Source: an uncultured bacterium
Lineage (GTDB): Bacteria > Cyanobacteriota > Vampirovibrionia > Gastranaerophilales > Gastranaerophilaceae
Reading direction: 5' to 3'
Assembly (NCBI GenBank): GCA_900547585.1
Contig: URHD01000038.1
Coordinates: forward strand, 1-19,573
DNA: 19,573 bases
The notes under the pieces are model-generated. The model was not told the DNA's origin. It did no database searches and saw nothing but the letters and a program-made list of their open reading frames with translations. The position numbers and the translations under genes are program-made. This document shows positions 1 to 6,738 of the stretch, piece after piece. The first letter of the stretch is position 1. Every line of letters begins with the position of its first letter.

Positions 1-661
<661 letters not shown>

Positions 662-799
662 AGCGTTAGGTTTTTTAATCTAACAACTAGAGTTAAAGTT
701 GAGATTGCGTTAACTTATAATTACTATGCAGCTTTCAGTGTACGGTCACAAACCGTATTGATTGGCTCCTTATTTGGATGTAAGCCAATCTCTACAATT
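662..799 (+). other. 23S-5S internal transcribed spacer with three hairpins
   Basis: The spacer between 23S and 5S rRNA contains no tRNA. It can form three hairpins: 665-672 with 677-684 (8 bp, one G-U pair), 741-746 with 752-757 (6 bp, 5-nt loop), and 760-767 with 783-790 (8 bp, perfect). The last one ends 10 bases before the 5S start. Such stems are commonly RNase processing sites in pre-rRNA; that role is inferred here. Confidence 0.6.
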
Positions 800-916
800 T
801 TCCGGTGACCAAGCGGCAGGATCCCACCCGTTCCCATCTCGAACACGGTCGTAAAGACTGCTTGCGGCGAAACTACTTGGCGGAAGACCGCCTGGGAAGA
901 TAGCTAGTTGCCGGAT
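800..916 (+). rRNA. rrf: 5S ribosomal RNA
   Basis: The conserved 5S core CCCACCCGTTCCCATCTCGA followed by ACACGG lies at about 824-849, and the 3' part CGCCTGGGAAGATAGCTAG precedes the closing arm. The terminal helix is visible as TCCGG (801-805) pairing with CCGGA (911-915). The length of about 115-117 nt is normal for 5S. The ends are set from the helix and could be off by one or two bases. It is the last gene of the rRNA operon, with a strong terminator directly downstream. Confidence 0.95.
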
Positions 917-930
917 TCTATTTTTAGCAG

Positions 931-967
931 AAAAGAGTTTTTGAATTGATTTCAGAAACTCTTTTTT
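931..967 (+). terminator. Rho-independent terminator of the rRNA operon
   Basis: AAAAGAGTTT (931-940) pairs with AAACTCTTTT (956-965). The stem extends inwards through 941-945 with 951-955 (one G-U pair), leaving a 5-nt loop. A run of six T (962-967) forms the 3' tract. It lies 15 bases after the 5S rRNA end. Confidence 0.9.
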
Positions 968-1038
968 GTTGCTTATAGCGTCAAATTTTATTTTTTTGTT
1001 GAATAAATAAAAATTTTTCTCTGCCATTAACATTAATT

Positions 1039-1052
1039 TGTGATAATATAAA
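1039..1052 (+). promoter_or_regulatory. Extended -10 promoter directly abutting the XRE-family start codon
   Basis: TGT-GATAAT (1039-1047) is an extended -10 element. It ends five bases before the ATG at 1053, so transcription would begin at or next to the start codon. No Shine-Dalgarno sequence is visible upstream. This suggests a leaderless mRNA, as also seems to be the case for coaBC in this window. No convincing -35 hexamer was found, which an extended -10 can tolerate. Confidence 0.5.
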
Positions 1053-1325
1053 ATGGTGGCCACGCTTAAAGAATTAGTTGGAAAAAGGATAAAAATAGTC
1101 AGAAAAAGATGCAATCTGACTCAAGAAAAGCTTGCAGAGCTTATTGATATTGGCACGCGTCAGATTTCGAGGCTGGAATGCGGAGGAAATTTCCCGTCAC
1201 ATCAGACTTTTGAGAAACTTTCGAAAGTACTGAATGTTGAAACAATGGAATTTTTCAATTTTGAGGACATGGATATTGCTGAAACACAGCTTGAAAAACC
1301 TAAAATGCCGGCAATAAGCGGTTAA
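1053..1325 (+). CDS. Small XRE-family helix-turn-helix regulator
   Basis: This 90-residue protein is almost entirely one HTH_3/XRE domain (about residues 5-65). The segment GKRIKIVRKRCNLTQEKLAE and the recognition part IGTRQISRLECGGNFPSHQT followed by FEKLSKVLNV follow the lambda-Cro/C1 family pattern. It is expected to bind DNA as a dimer and regulate one or a few promoters; its targets are unknown. The C-terminal 25 residues (FEDMDIAETQLEKPKMPAISG region) are acidic then proline-containing, with no recognised domain. The gene is monocistronic: it sits after the rRNA terminator and has its own terminator. The ATG at 1053 is preceded by a -10 element rather than a ribosome binding site; a GTG at 1056 is an alternative start. 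Confidence 0.85.
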   Translation: MVATLKELVGKRIKIVRKRCNLTQEKLAELIDIGTRQISRLECGGNFPSHQTFEKLSKVLNVETMEFFNFEDMDIAETQLEKPKMPAISG

Positions 1326-1330
1326 AAGCA

Positions 1331-1360
1331 AAAAACCTTGAAGTTTCCTCAAGGCTTTTT
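1331..1360 (+). terminator. Rho-independent terminator after the XRE regulator
   Basis: CCTTGA (1336-1341) pairs with TCAAGG (1349-1354) around a 7-nt loop. A-rich sequence lies upstream and C-TTTTT downstream (1355-1360). The flanking A and T runs extend the stem with one bulge. It lies six bases after the regulator's stop codon. Confidence 0.8.
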
Positions 1361-1380
1361 CCTAAAGCAGAAAGCTTTTT

Positions 1381-1510
1381 GAAAATGTTATTTTGCCCCG
1401 TCAAATCCTGACTGACTCTTTGAGTGACGATTAGAAAAGGTGAGCCTTGGGCGGTTAATGCAGGTGACTCGGCTAAGGCGCCATTAGATTATATCATACT
1501 TAAATTTAGC
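1381..1510 (+). other. Possibly structured leader upstream of the YbaK-family gene
   Basis: This GC-richer stretch lies in an otherwise A/T-rich intergenic region (1361-1524). It contains ACTC-TTT-GAGT (1415-1425) nested inside CGTCA/TGACG (1400-1404 with 1425-1429 in part) and GCCTT (1444-1448) pairing with AAGGC (1475-1479). The short string GTGAC/TGACTC recurs three times. I compared it with T-box, SRP RNA, 6S and common riboswitch consensus elements from memory and recognised none. It may be a leader RNA of the downstream tRNA-editing gene, or only spacer. Confidence 0.3.
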
Positions 1511-1524
1511 GAGAGGATGTGTTA

Positions 1525-1995
1525 ATGTCAATAGAAAATGTAAAAATTTACTTGAAAAATTATAAAAAAGATGGCGATGTAAGGGAATTTGCTGTTTCAA
1601 GCGCCACGGTCGAACTTGCGGCAATGGCATTAAACACCGCACCAGCAAGAATCGCTAAAACACTTTCTTTTAAAGCAGTTGACAGGGTAATCCTTGTTGT
1701 TGCAGCAGGCGATGTAAAAATTGATAATAAAAAGTTTAAATCTTTTTTCGGTTTTAAAGCAAAAATGCTTGATTATGCGGAGGTTGAGCCTTTGACAGGG
1801 CATGTTGTGGGAGGAGTGTGCCCGTTTGCATTGCCTGAGGGGGTGGAGGTTTATACCGATGTTTCTTTACAGAGATTTGACACGGTTTTTCCTGCCTGCG
1901 GCAGCCCGAATTCTGCTATAGAGCTCACCTGTGAAGAATTGTACAAAATTTCAAACAGTTCGGGCTGGGTAGATGTTTGTTCTATAAAAGAATAA
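1525..1995 (+). CDS. YbaK/EbsC-family aminoacyl-tRNA deacylase
   Basis: This protein of about 156 residues matches the YbaK/ProRS-INS editing domain (tRNA_edit family). The family hydrolyses mischarged aminoacyl-tRNAs in trans, for example Cys-tRNA(Pro) or Ala-tRNA(Pro), in the cytoplasm. Visible family signatures are the N-terminal SSATVELAAMALN helix, the catalytic-lysine segment ARIAKTLSFK, the substrate-loop GHVVGGVCPFALP, and the C-terminal PACGSPNSAIELTCEEL. The length is normal and the domain complete. The start was set at the ATG at 1525 because GAGAGG (1511-1516) lies 8 bases upstream; an in-frame GTG at 1519 is too close. The exact misacylated substrate cannot be told from sequence. 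It is a single gene with a putative leader upstream and a hairpin downstream. Confidence 0.88.
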   Translation: MSIENVKIYLKNYKKDGDVREFAVSSATVELAAMALNTAPARIAKTLSFKAVDRVILVVAAGDVKIDNKKFKSFFGFKAKMLDYAEVEPLTGHVVGGVCPFALPEGVEVYTDVSLQRFDTVFPACGSPNSAIELTCEELYKISNSSGWVDVCSIKE

Positions 1996-2001
1996 AAAAA
2001 T

Positions 2002-2018
2002 GGGGCTCTAAAAGCCCC
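2002..2018 (+). terminator. GC-rich hairpin after the YbaK-family gene
   Basis: GGGGCT (2002-2007) pairs perfectly with AGCCCC (2013-2018) around a 5-nt loop, seven bases after the stop codon. Downstream is CTGTCT rather than a T run, while A7 precedes the stem. It therefore has canonical intrinsic-terminator shape only for minus-strand transcription. On the plus strand it may act as a weak terminator or 3'-end stabiliser. Confidence 0.5.
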
Positions 2019-2082
2019 CTGTCTGGAATTAAGAATAGTTGGAAGTATGAAAAAGATTAATTATATTAAAATTAAAAAGGGC

Positions 2083-2119
2083 GCTGGCGGCAATTAGCCA
2101 GCCGGGTAAAACTCCGGCT
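2083..2119 (+). repeat. Two overlapping, mutually exclusive hairpins
   Basis: GCTGGC (2083-2088) pairs with GCCAGC (2097-2102), and AGCCGG (2100-2105) pairs with CCGGCT (2114-2119). The two share bases 2100-2102 so cannot both form fully. They lie about 90-100 bases after the YbaK-family stop and upstream of the promoter at 2169. If transcribed they belong to the 3' region of the upstream gene, not to the peptidase leader. Function unknown. Confidence 0.45.
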
Positions 2120-2168
2120 ATTTGTGTAAAATCTTTCATTGCAAAATTTTTCTAACCCATGTGAACTA

Positions 2169-2197
2169 TAGACATACGGGTCATATTTGTATATAAT
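2169..2197 (+). promoter_or_regulatory. Sigma-70-type promoter for the M48 peptidase gene
   Basis: TAGACA (2169-2174) and TATAAT (2192-2197) are separated by 17 bases, a near-consensus housekeeping promoter. The start codon follows about 45 bases downstream, with a Shine-Dalgarno AAGGAGAG at 2231-2238. Confidence 0.75.
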
Positions 2198-2241
2198 AAT
2201 TTAAAAATAAGACGTTTTATGTCATATAATAAGGAGAGAAT

Positions 2242-2940
2242 ATGAAAAAGTTTTTATTTGCGCTGTTTTTTATCTTGATAATGAATATTTCCCGGTGTGC
2301 GTACGCTTACGAATTTGAAGTTATAAGTAATGATTCTGCCGCCAAAATTCAAGATCAAATCAGCAGAATCGGATTCAGAATTTTGAACGCAAACTCAATA
2401 GATAAGCGAATGGTCTTTTTTTATGATACCTCCAGAACACTTAATGCATTTACAACACATCGTGATAGACAAATTGTGCTTTATCGTGGTTTATATAACA
2501 TGATGAACACTGATGACGAAATTGCTGCGGTGCTTTCTCATGAAATTTCTCACGCGGTTGACGGTTATCAGGGCATATTTAAGGGATATTTTACATATAT
2601 TACCAACTCTCTTAACCCCAAAAAATATGAATACAAAGCTGATAAAAGAGCAGTGGATTTTATGGTAAAAGCCGGATATCATCCTGTAGCGCTCATTGTA
2701 GTTATGAATAAGGCTTTTCCACAGGCCAGATATGACTGGTATGGCACACATCCTTTGCCCTCAAGAAGGATGATAGAGGTTTATGCATACATATATAAAA
2801 AATATCCTGAATATCTGGTAAATAACCCTTATGAAAAGGAAGTTTTTTATCAAAATTTCCTGCTTAATTCAAAGCAAAACAGAGAAAAATTCAAAAAAAG
2901 TGTCGAATCTAAGTCAAAAGGACATGTAAATTATTTGTAG
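2242..2940 (+). CDS. Exported M48-family zinc metallopeptidase
   Basis: This 232-residue protein carries an N-terminal signal peptide (basic MKK, hydrophobic residues 4-16, likely cleavage after AYA near residue 22), so it acts outside the inner membrane. The M48 catalytic elements are all present: HEISH at residues 100-104 (zinc ligands H100 and H104, catalytic E101), the third-ligand motif EYKAD with E130, and the C-terminal THPLPSRR at 169-176 typical of BepA/YfgC- and Oma1-like proteases. No TPR domain follows, so it is a minimal catalytic version. The family degrades misfolded or misassembled envelope proteins; the actual substrate here is unknown. The Shine-Dalgarno AAGGAGAG fixes the start. 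It is followed after nine bases by another exported-protein gene, probably in the same operon. Confidence 0.9.
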   Translation: MKKFLFALFFILIMNISRCAYAYEFEVISNDSAAKIQDQISRIGFRILNANSIDKRMVFFYDTSRTLNAFTTHRDRQIVLYRGLYNMMNTDDEIAAVLSHEISHAVDGYQGIFKGYFTYITNSLNPKKYEYKADKRAVDFMVKAGYHPVALIVVMNKAFPQARYDWYGTHPLPSRRMIEVYAYIYKKYPEYLVNNPYEKEVFYQNFLLNSKQNREKFKKSVESKSKGHVNYL

Positions 2941-2949
2941 GACGTGAAA

Positions 2950-3687
2950 ATGAAAAAAATTCTTACTTTTGCCGTAGTCCTGAATTTTATTTGTGCACCT
3001 GTGCATGCTTTGATTGTTGATGAGTTTGCGCTTAAGAGCCTTGATTCTTCGCTGGAAATTAAAACTACCCCTGCGAAGCTTTGTGAGGATGACTTTGTTA
3101 AGCAAAGCCTGAAAAAGACGCTCAAAATAGAAAACTATAATGAAAAACATCTCAATCTCCGCGATGAGCTTGTAGAAAACCGTACAGCAATGACACCGAA
3201 AGCATACAAAGTTCGATATATAGAAGATAATTTTCTGCCAAAAACAGAAAAACATATCAAAAAATACCGTGCTGCTGTTGATTATTCAAAAAGAGAACAG
3301 GCTGTACAAATAAAAATTAAGAATCTTCTCACTACAAAAAAACAGCTTTCAGAAGGTGATTTTGTTGAATTTGAAACGGTTCATGATGTTGATTTGGGTA
3401 ATAAATTTTATCCGAAAGGCACAATTGTAAGAGGAAGAATTGAAACAGTTTCTCCGAACGGTTTTTCAGGGGTTCCAGCTGATTTGATTTTGGGAAATTT
3501 CACTCTGGGTAATCTTCCTTTACAGGGTGAACTCCAGAAAAAAGGCAAGAACCACAGTGTGTGGGTATATCCCTGTGCCTATGTCGGAAGTTTTTTCTTT
3601 GGTGCAGGGGTGATTTTTTTACTTGTTAAAGGCGGTCAGGCACAAATTTCACCCGAGGAAATTTTTACAGTTTATGTTCAAAATTGA
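2950..3687 (+). CDS. Exported protein of unknown function with a C-terminal beta-rich domain
   Basis: This protein of about 245 residues has a signal peptide (MKKILTFAVVLNFICAPVHA). Residues 30-110 are charged and mostly helical with no recognised domain. From about residue 130 the pattern GDFVEFETVHDVDLG...YPKGTIVRGRIETV...LTLGN-type strands...ISPEEIFTVYVQN resembles a widespread domain of unknown function in secreted bacterial proteins. In that domain a GD-V-F-V-D-V motif and an IPKGT motif recur at start and end. A hydrophobic stretch FFFGAGVIFLLV sits between the two, as is usual for the family. The ATG at 2950 is preferred (AGGA at 2939-2942) over the GTG at 2944. It follows the M48 peptidase by nine bases and is probably co-transcribed. 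No function is assigned. Confidence 0.75.
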   Translation: MKKILTFAVVLNFICAPVHALIVDEFALKSLDSSLEIKTTPAKLCEDDFVKQSLKKTLKIENYNEKHLNLRDELVENRTAMTPKAYKVRYIEDNFLPKTEKHIKKYRAAVDYSKREQAVQIKIKNLLTTKKQLSEGDFVEFETVHDVDLGNKFYPKGTIVRGRIETVSPNGFSGVPADLILGNFTLGNLPLQGELQKKGKNHSVWVYPCAYVGSFFFGAGVIFLLVKGGQAQISPEEIFTVYVQN

Positions 3688-3722
3688 GTTAATGTTGCGG
3701 GAAATAGCTGTTTTTCAGTTGC

Positions 3723-4193
3723 CTAGCGGTGATAGGCTTCGTTATTGTTGATTTTAAACGCCCTGTAAACCTGTTCGTAAAGCAGCACTCTGATAAACTG
3801 GTGAGTAAATGTCATTTTTGAAAAACTGAGTTTGAGATCAGCGCGGGAACTTACTGACGGGTCGAGTCCGTTTGCTCCGCCAATTATGAAAACGATTTCA
3901 TTATGCCCGATTTGGGAAATTTCTTTTAGCTTTTGCGCAAATTCTTCCGAGGAAAGGCTTTTCCCGCAAATTTCAAGCGTAATTACAAAAGAATCGGGCT
4001 TAATTTTCAAAAGAATCTTTTCAGCTTCAAGCTCCATGTATTTTTTTGCAAGGGTTTCGTCTTTAATCTCCTGTGCCGGAATTTCGATAGGAATCAGTGA
4101 ACAATAAGCCCCGAGGCGTTTTTCATATTCCTCCAGAGCGAGTTTTGTGAATTTTTCTTTTATTTTCCCTACTGCAATAATTTTTATGTTCAT
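3723..4193 (-). CDS. rlmH: 23S rRNA pseudouridine-1915 N3-methyltransferase RlmH
   Basis: RlmH is a SPOUT-class methyltransferase that uses S-adenosylmethionine to methylate pseudouridine 1915 of 23S rRNA (helix 69) on assembled 70S ribosomes. The 156-residue length matches the family. Typical features are the start MNIKIIAVGKIKEK, the glycine-rich trefoil-knot loop IGGANGLD at 104-111, the segment LSFSKMTFTHQFIRVLLYEQ at about 122-141, and the end YRAFKINNNEAYHR. The usual C-terminal PYHK is AYHR here, a conservative change that keeps the tyrosine and histidine. The start overlaps the stop of the upstream exported gene by four bases (ATGA), so it is translationally coupled as the last gene of a four-gene minus-strand operon. 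Confidence 0.95.
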   Translation of the reverse strand: MNIKIIAVGKIKEKFTKLALEEYEKRLGAYCSLIPIEIPAQEIKDETLAKKYMELEAEKILLKIKPDSFVITLEICGKSLSSEEFAQKLKEISQIGHNEIVFIIGGANGLDPSVSSRADLKLSFSKMTFTHQFIRVLLYEQVYRAFKINNNEAYHR

Positions 4194-4783
4194 AATTCAA
4201 CACACAAAGCCTTGTTCATCATACGATTCCAGCGCCAGTAGCTGTAATAAATCGTCGCATTAGCCAAAACCGGCAGCCAGAGTGCTTTTTTGCTGTATTC
4301 AAAGCTGTTTATGTTGCGTGTGACGTAGTTTATTGCAACAACGGTTTCATGACCTTTGACAACCCGCACAAGCGCGCACTGCGCGGGGTCGGTTTTTGTG
4401 CTTTTGTAAGCGCACCATTGCATAATCGCGTCGTCGGTTTCGGATTTGAGCTTTTTTGTTTCAATCTTGCCGAATTTGTCGCGTTCGTAGCCCACAATTG
4501 TTTCAATGAACGAATCAGCGCCCTCGTTTGCCTGTTTTGCCCATTTGTAAGAATGAAAAATCAACATTTCGTTCCAATTTTCAGGGTCATCATAAGTCGG
4601 CACGAATTTAGCTATGATTTCCTGCTCCTCGTCCTTGCGTTCGTACGAAACAGCTTTCCAATCCCTGTCAGGATAGTGCAAAATCGCAGTTTCGTATGAA
4701 AACGCCGGAATAGCACGCATTACGCCGAAAATAGCAATCATTAGAAAGAAAATTTTATACAATTGTCCAGGCAGGTTTTTCAT
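4190..4783 (-). CDS. Exported hypothetical protein in the coaBC-nif3-rlmH operon
   Basis: I do not recognise this 197-residue protein. It begins with a short basic region and a hydrophobic stretch (about residues 9-29, KIFFLMIAIFGVMRAIPAFS) that looks like a signal peptide or membrane anchor, so the rest is probably periplasmic. The body has a mixed alpha/beta pattern rich in W, Y and charged residues, including a W-C pair (MQWCAYK) and C in TDPAQCALV that could form a disulfide. It overlaps the upstream Nif3-family gene by 29 bases and the downstream rlmH by four, so it is tightly embedded in a housekeeping operon. The long upstream overlap means the true start could be the internal methionine at residue 16 or 22, which would shorten the signal sequence. 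Confidence 0.7.
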   Translation of the reverse strand: MKNLPGQLYKIFFLMIAIFGVMRAIPAFSYETAILHYPDRDWKAVSYERKDEEQEIIAKFVPTYDDPENWNEMLIFHSYKWAKQANEGADSFIETIVGYERDKFGKIETKKLKSETDDAIMQWCAYKSTKTDPAQCALVRVVKGHETVVAINYVTRNINSFEYSKKALWLPVLANATIYYSYWRWNRMMNKALCVEL

Positions 4784-5483
4784 CAGCCGTAATCACTTCC
4801 ACTGGTTCATTTTTCAGGATTTCCACAATCTTTTCCGAGAAGAATTTTTCGGATTCAAAGTGTCCAATGTCCAGAAGCGCCATGTCTTTAACCTCCAAAG
4901 CCGCATGGTACTTGACATCCGAGGTAATATAAATATCCGCACCGCAAACATCGCCGATAAACTCCGCACCTGCTCCGGCGCAGATTGCGACTGATTTTAC
5001 GGCGGTTTTTTGGAGTTTGTTAATTAATTTAATCTTTTCAAGCGCGTAAGTCGTTTTGACTGCGGCGATAAACTTGTCCAGAGGCAGTTCAAAGGGCAAT
5101 TCTCCGGATTTTACGTAATCGTTAACGGCTTTGATGTTCGAAAGCCCGAGTTTTTCGACTAGAATATCCGTTGTTCCGCCCTGTGCGCGGTCAAAATTTG
5201 TGTGCGCGCTGTAAATTTGTATATTATTTTGTATAGCACGCTGGTGAAGCGGATTTTCAAGTTTTTTTACGGGAGAAAAAATCAAAGGATGATGCGAAAT
5301 TATCAAATCACAGCCCATTACAACGGCATGTTCAAGCACATCGTCCGTAACGGTAAGGCAGGCAAGGATTTTGTTTGTTTCGCAGTTGTGAAGATTGATT
5401 TGCCAGCCGGAATTGTCCCATTCTTCAGCGGTTTCGGGGGGCGCAAAATCTTCAATTTTTTTCAAAATCTTCTCAATTTTCAC
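4755..5483 (-). CDS. Nif3-like dinuclear metal centre protein (YbgI/YqfO/DUF34 family)
   Basis: This 242-residue protein belongs to the Nif3/YbgI family, hexameric toroidal proteins with a dinuclear metal site. Some members have been linked to GTP cyclohydrolase or metal-chaperone roles, but the general function is unsettled. Metal-ligand motifs are intact: ISHHPLIF (H64, H65), YSAHTNFD (H94, D98), and near the C-terminus DIGHFESEKFF (H208, E212). The length fits the short form (E. coli YbgI, about 247 residues) without the PII-like insert of Bacillus YqfO. The start overlaps the end of coaBC by 11 bases and the end overlaps the next gene, so it is translated within a compact operon. Confidence 0.93.
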   Translation of the reverse strand: MKIEKILKKIEDFAPPETAEEWDNSGWQINLHNCETNKILACLTVTDDVLEHAVVMGCDLIISHHPLIFSPVKKLENPLHQRAIQNNIQIYSAHTNFDRAQGGTTDILVEKLGLSNIKAVNDYVKSGELPFELPLDKFIAAVKTTYALEKIKLINKLQKTAVKSVAICAGAGAEFIGDVCGADIYITSDVKYHAALEVKDMALLDIGHFESEKFFSEKIVEILKNEPVEVITADEKPAWTIV

Positions 5484-6669
5484 TTTTTTCGCCTTTCAAA
5501 ACAGTTTCAAGGATACTTTTTGCGATATTGTCTTTTGTGTTGCGGTCTATTTTCACCATTGGCGCATTTTTTGAAAGAATATAAACCTCATTATAATCGC
5601 TTGAAAACGCAATGTCCTTGCGGGTTATGTCGTTGGCGACCAGATAATCGCAGCCTTTTTTCTCGAGTTTTGACTCTGCGTTTTCGAGCAAATCGTCGCT
5701 TTCCGCACAAAATCCCACAATAACCTGATTTTCTCTTTTGTTTTTGCAAAGATTCGCAAGAATATCCGGGTTTTTGACGAGTTTTATTATCAATTCATCA
5801 TTTCCGTCTTTTTTAATTTTTGATTTTGCGCATTCAACCGGTCGATAATCGGCAACAGCTGCCGCCATTATTACGCAATCAGCTTTCTGAGCTTCGTTTT
5901 GGACGGCTTTTTCCATTTCAAGAGCGCTGTTTACGGTGACTGTTTTGTACGGTTTTGTTTCTTCGAACGTGCAAACCAGTGTAACGTCGGCGCCGGCATT
6001 ATATGCGGCATCAGCGAGGGCTTTTCCCATCTTTCCGGAGCTGTAATTGCCGATGTAGCGCACGGGATCGATGTTTTCACGGGTGCCACCGGCTGTGATG
6101 AGGATTTTTTTGCCTTTCAGCGCCCTGTTTTCGTACAAAAGGAGCGCGGCTTCGTTAAAAACTTTTTCAACTGACGCGAGTCGTCCTTTTCCGCAGGTTC
6201 CGCATGCGAGAAATCCGCTTTCCGGCTCCACAATATGCATTCCAGCGTCTTTTAGCGCAGTAATGTTATTCTGAACGAATTTATTTTCCCACATTCCAGT
6301 GTTCATTGCCGGCGCAAGGAGAATTGTTCCCTGAAACGCGCATGCAAGCGAGGTCAAAAGGTTGTCTGCGATGCCGTTTGCAAGTTTTCCGATGGTATTT
6401 GCGCTCGCAGGGGCGATTACGAAAATATCCGCCCAGTCGCAGAGCGAAATATGCTCGGGTTTTTTGTCAGTTGTGTTGAACTGCTCAATATAAACCTTAT
6501 CCTGTGAAAGCGTGTCCATTGTGAGCTCGGTTACGAACTCTTTTGCGTTCGGTGTGAGTACGACTTTTACGTTTGCGTCATTTTTTTTGAACATTCTGAC
6601 GAGTTCGCAGATTTTGTAGGCTGCGATTCCGCCAGTTATTCCGATTAAGATATTTTTGTTTCTCAGCAT
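5473..6669 (-). CDS. coaBC: Bifunctional phosphopantothenoylcysteine synthetase/decarboxylase
   Basis: This cytoplasmic enzyme (Dfp) makes 4'-phosphopantetheine from 4'-phosphopantothenate in two steps of coenzyme A synthesis. The CoaC half (about residues 1-180 from the ATG at 6669) is an FMN-dependent decarboxylase, with GITGGIAAYK at 10-19, the catalytic histidine in PEHISL (H73), APASANT at 86-92, PAMNTGMW at 120-127 and the cysteine loop LACGTCGKGR around 154-163. The CoaB half (about 185-398) has ITAGGTRENIDPVRYIGN at 191-208, the SSGKMG loop, AAAVADYRP and KNPDIL, matching the CTP-dependent ligase. The length of 398 is normal. An in-frame GTG at 6684 was rejected because the -10 element TATAAT lies inside its first codons. 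It is the first gene of the minus-strand operon. Confidence 0.96.
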   Translation of the reverse strand: MLRNKNILIGITGGIAAYKICELVRMFKKNDANVKVVLTPNAKEFVTELTMDTLSQDKVYIEQFNTTDKKPEHISLCDWADIFVIAPASANTIGKLANGIADNLLTSLACAFQGTILLAPAMNTGMWENKFVQNNITALKDAGMHIVEPESGFLACGTCGKGRLASVEKVFNEAALLLYENRALKGKKILITAGGTRENIDPVRYIGNYSSGKMGKALADAAYNAGADVTLVCTFEETKPYKTVTVNSALEMEKAVQNEAQKADCVIMAAAVADYRPVECAKSKIKKDGNDELIIKLVKNPDILANLCKNKRENQVIVGFCAESDDLLENAESKLEKKGCDYLVANDITRKDIAFSSDYNEVYILSKNAPMVKIDRNTKDNIAKSILETVLKGEKSEN

Positions 6670-6675
6670 AGCTAT

Positions 6676-6681
6676 ATTATA
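6676..6681 (-). promoter_or_regulatory. -10 element of the coaBC operon, leaderless start likely
   Basis: On the minus strand a perfect TATAAT (6681-6676) lies six bases upstream of the ATG at 6669, so the predicted transcription start coincides with the start codon. There is no Shine-Dalgarno sequence. A TTGGAC further upstream is at 20-base spacing, longer than optimal. The terminator of the preceding gene overlaps the would-be -35 region. Confidence 0.55.
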
Positions 6682-6685
6682 CACG

Positions 6686-6719
6686 AAAACAGACCGTCTG
6701 CGTCCAAACGGTCTGTTTT
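6686..6719 (-). terminator. Strong intrinsic terminator downstream of the 6739-7242 gene
   Basis: AAAACAGACCGT (6686-6697) pairs perfectly over 12 bp with ACGGTCTGTTTT (6708-6719) around a 10-nt loop. A and T runs form the ends of the stem on both strands. It sits between the stop of the upstream minus-strand gene and the coaBC promoter, so it separates the two transcripts. Confidence 0.85.
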
Positions 6720-6738
6720 GCTTTATTTTTTAAAATTT

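Noticed and set aside
662..799. A tRNA in the 23S-5S spacer
   Set aside because: No T-loop or acceptor-stem pattern; only simple hairpins are present.
770..1114. Minus-strand frame of 114 codons
   Set aside because: It covers the 5S rRNA and its terminator in antisense and has no protein-like character.
1436..1480. Possible SRP RNA, T-box or known riboswitch
   Set aside because: None of the conserved cores I know for these classes is present; kept only as an unassigned structured leader.
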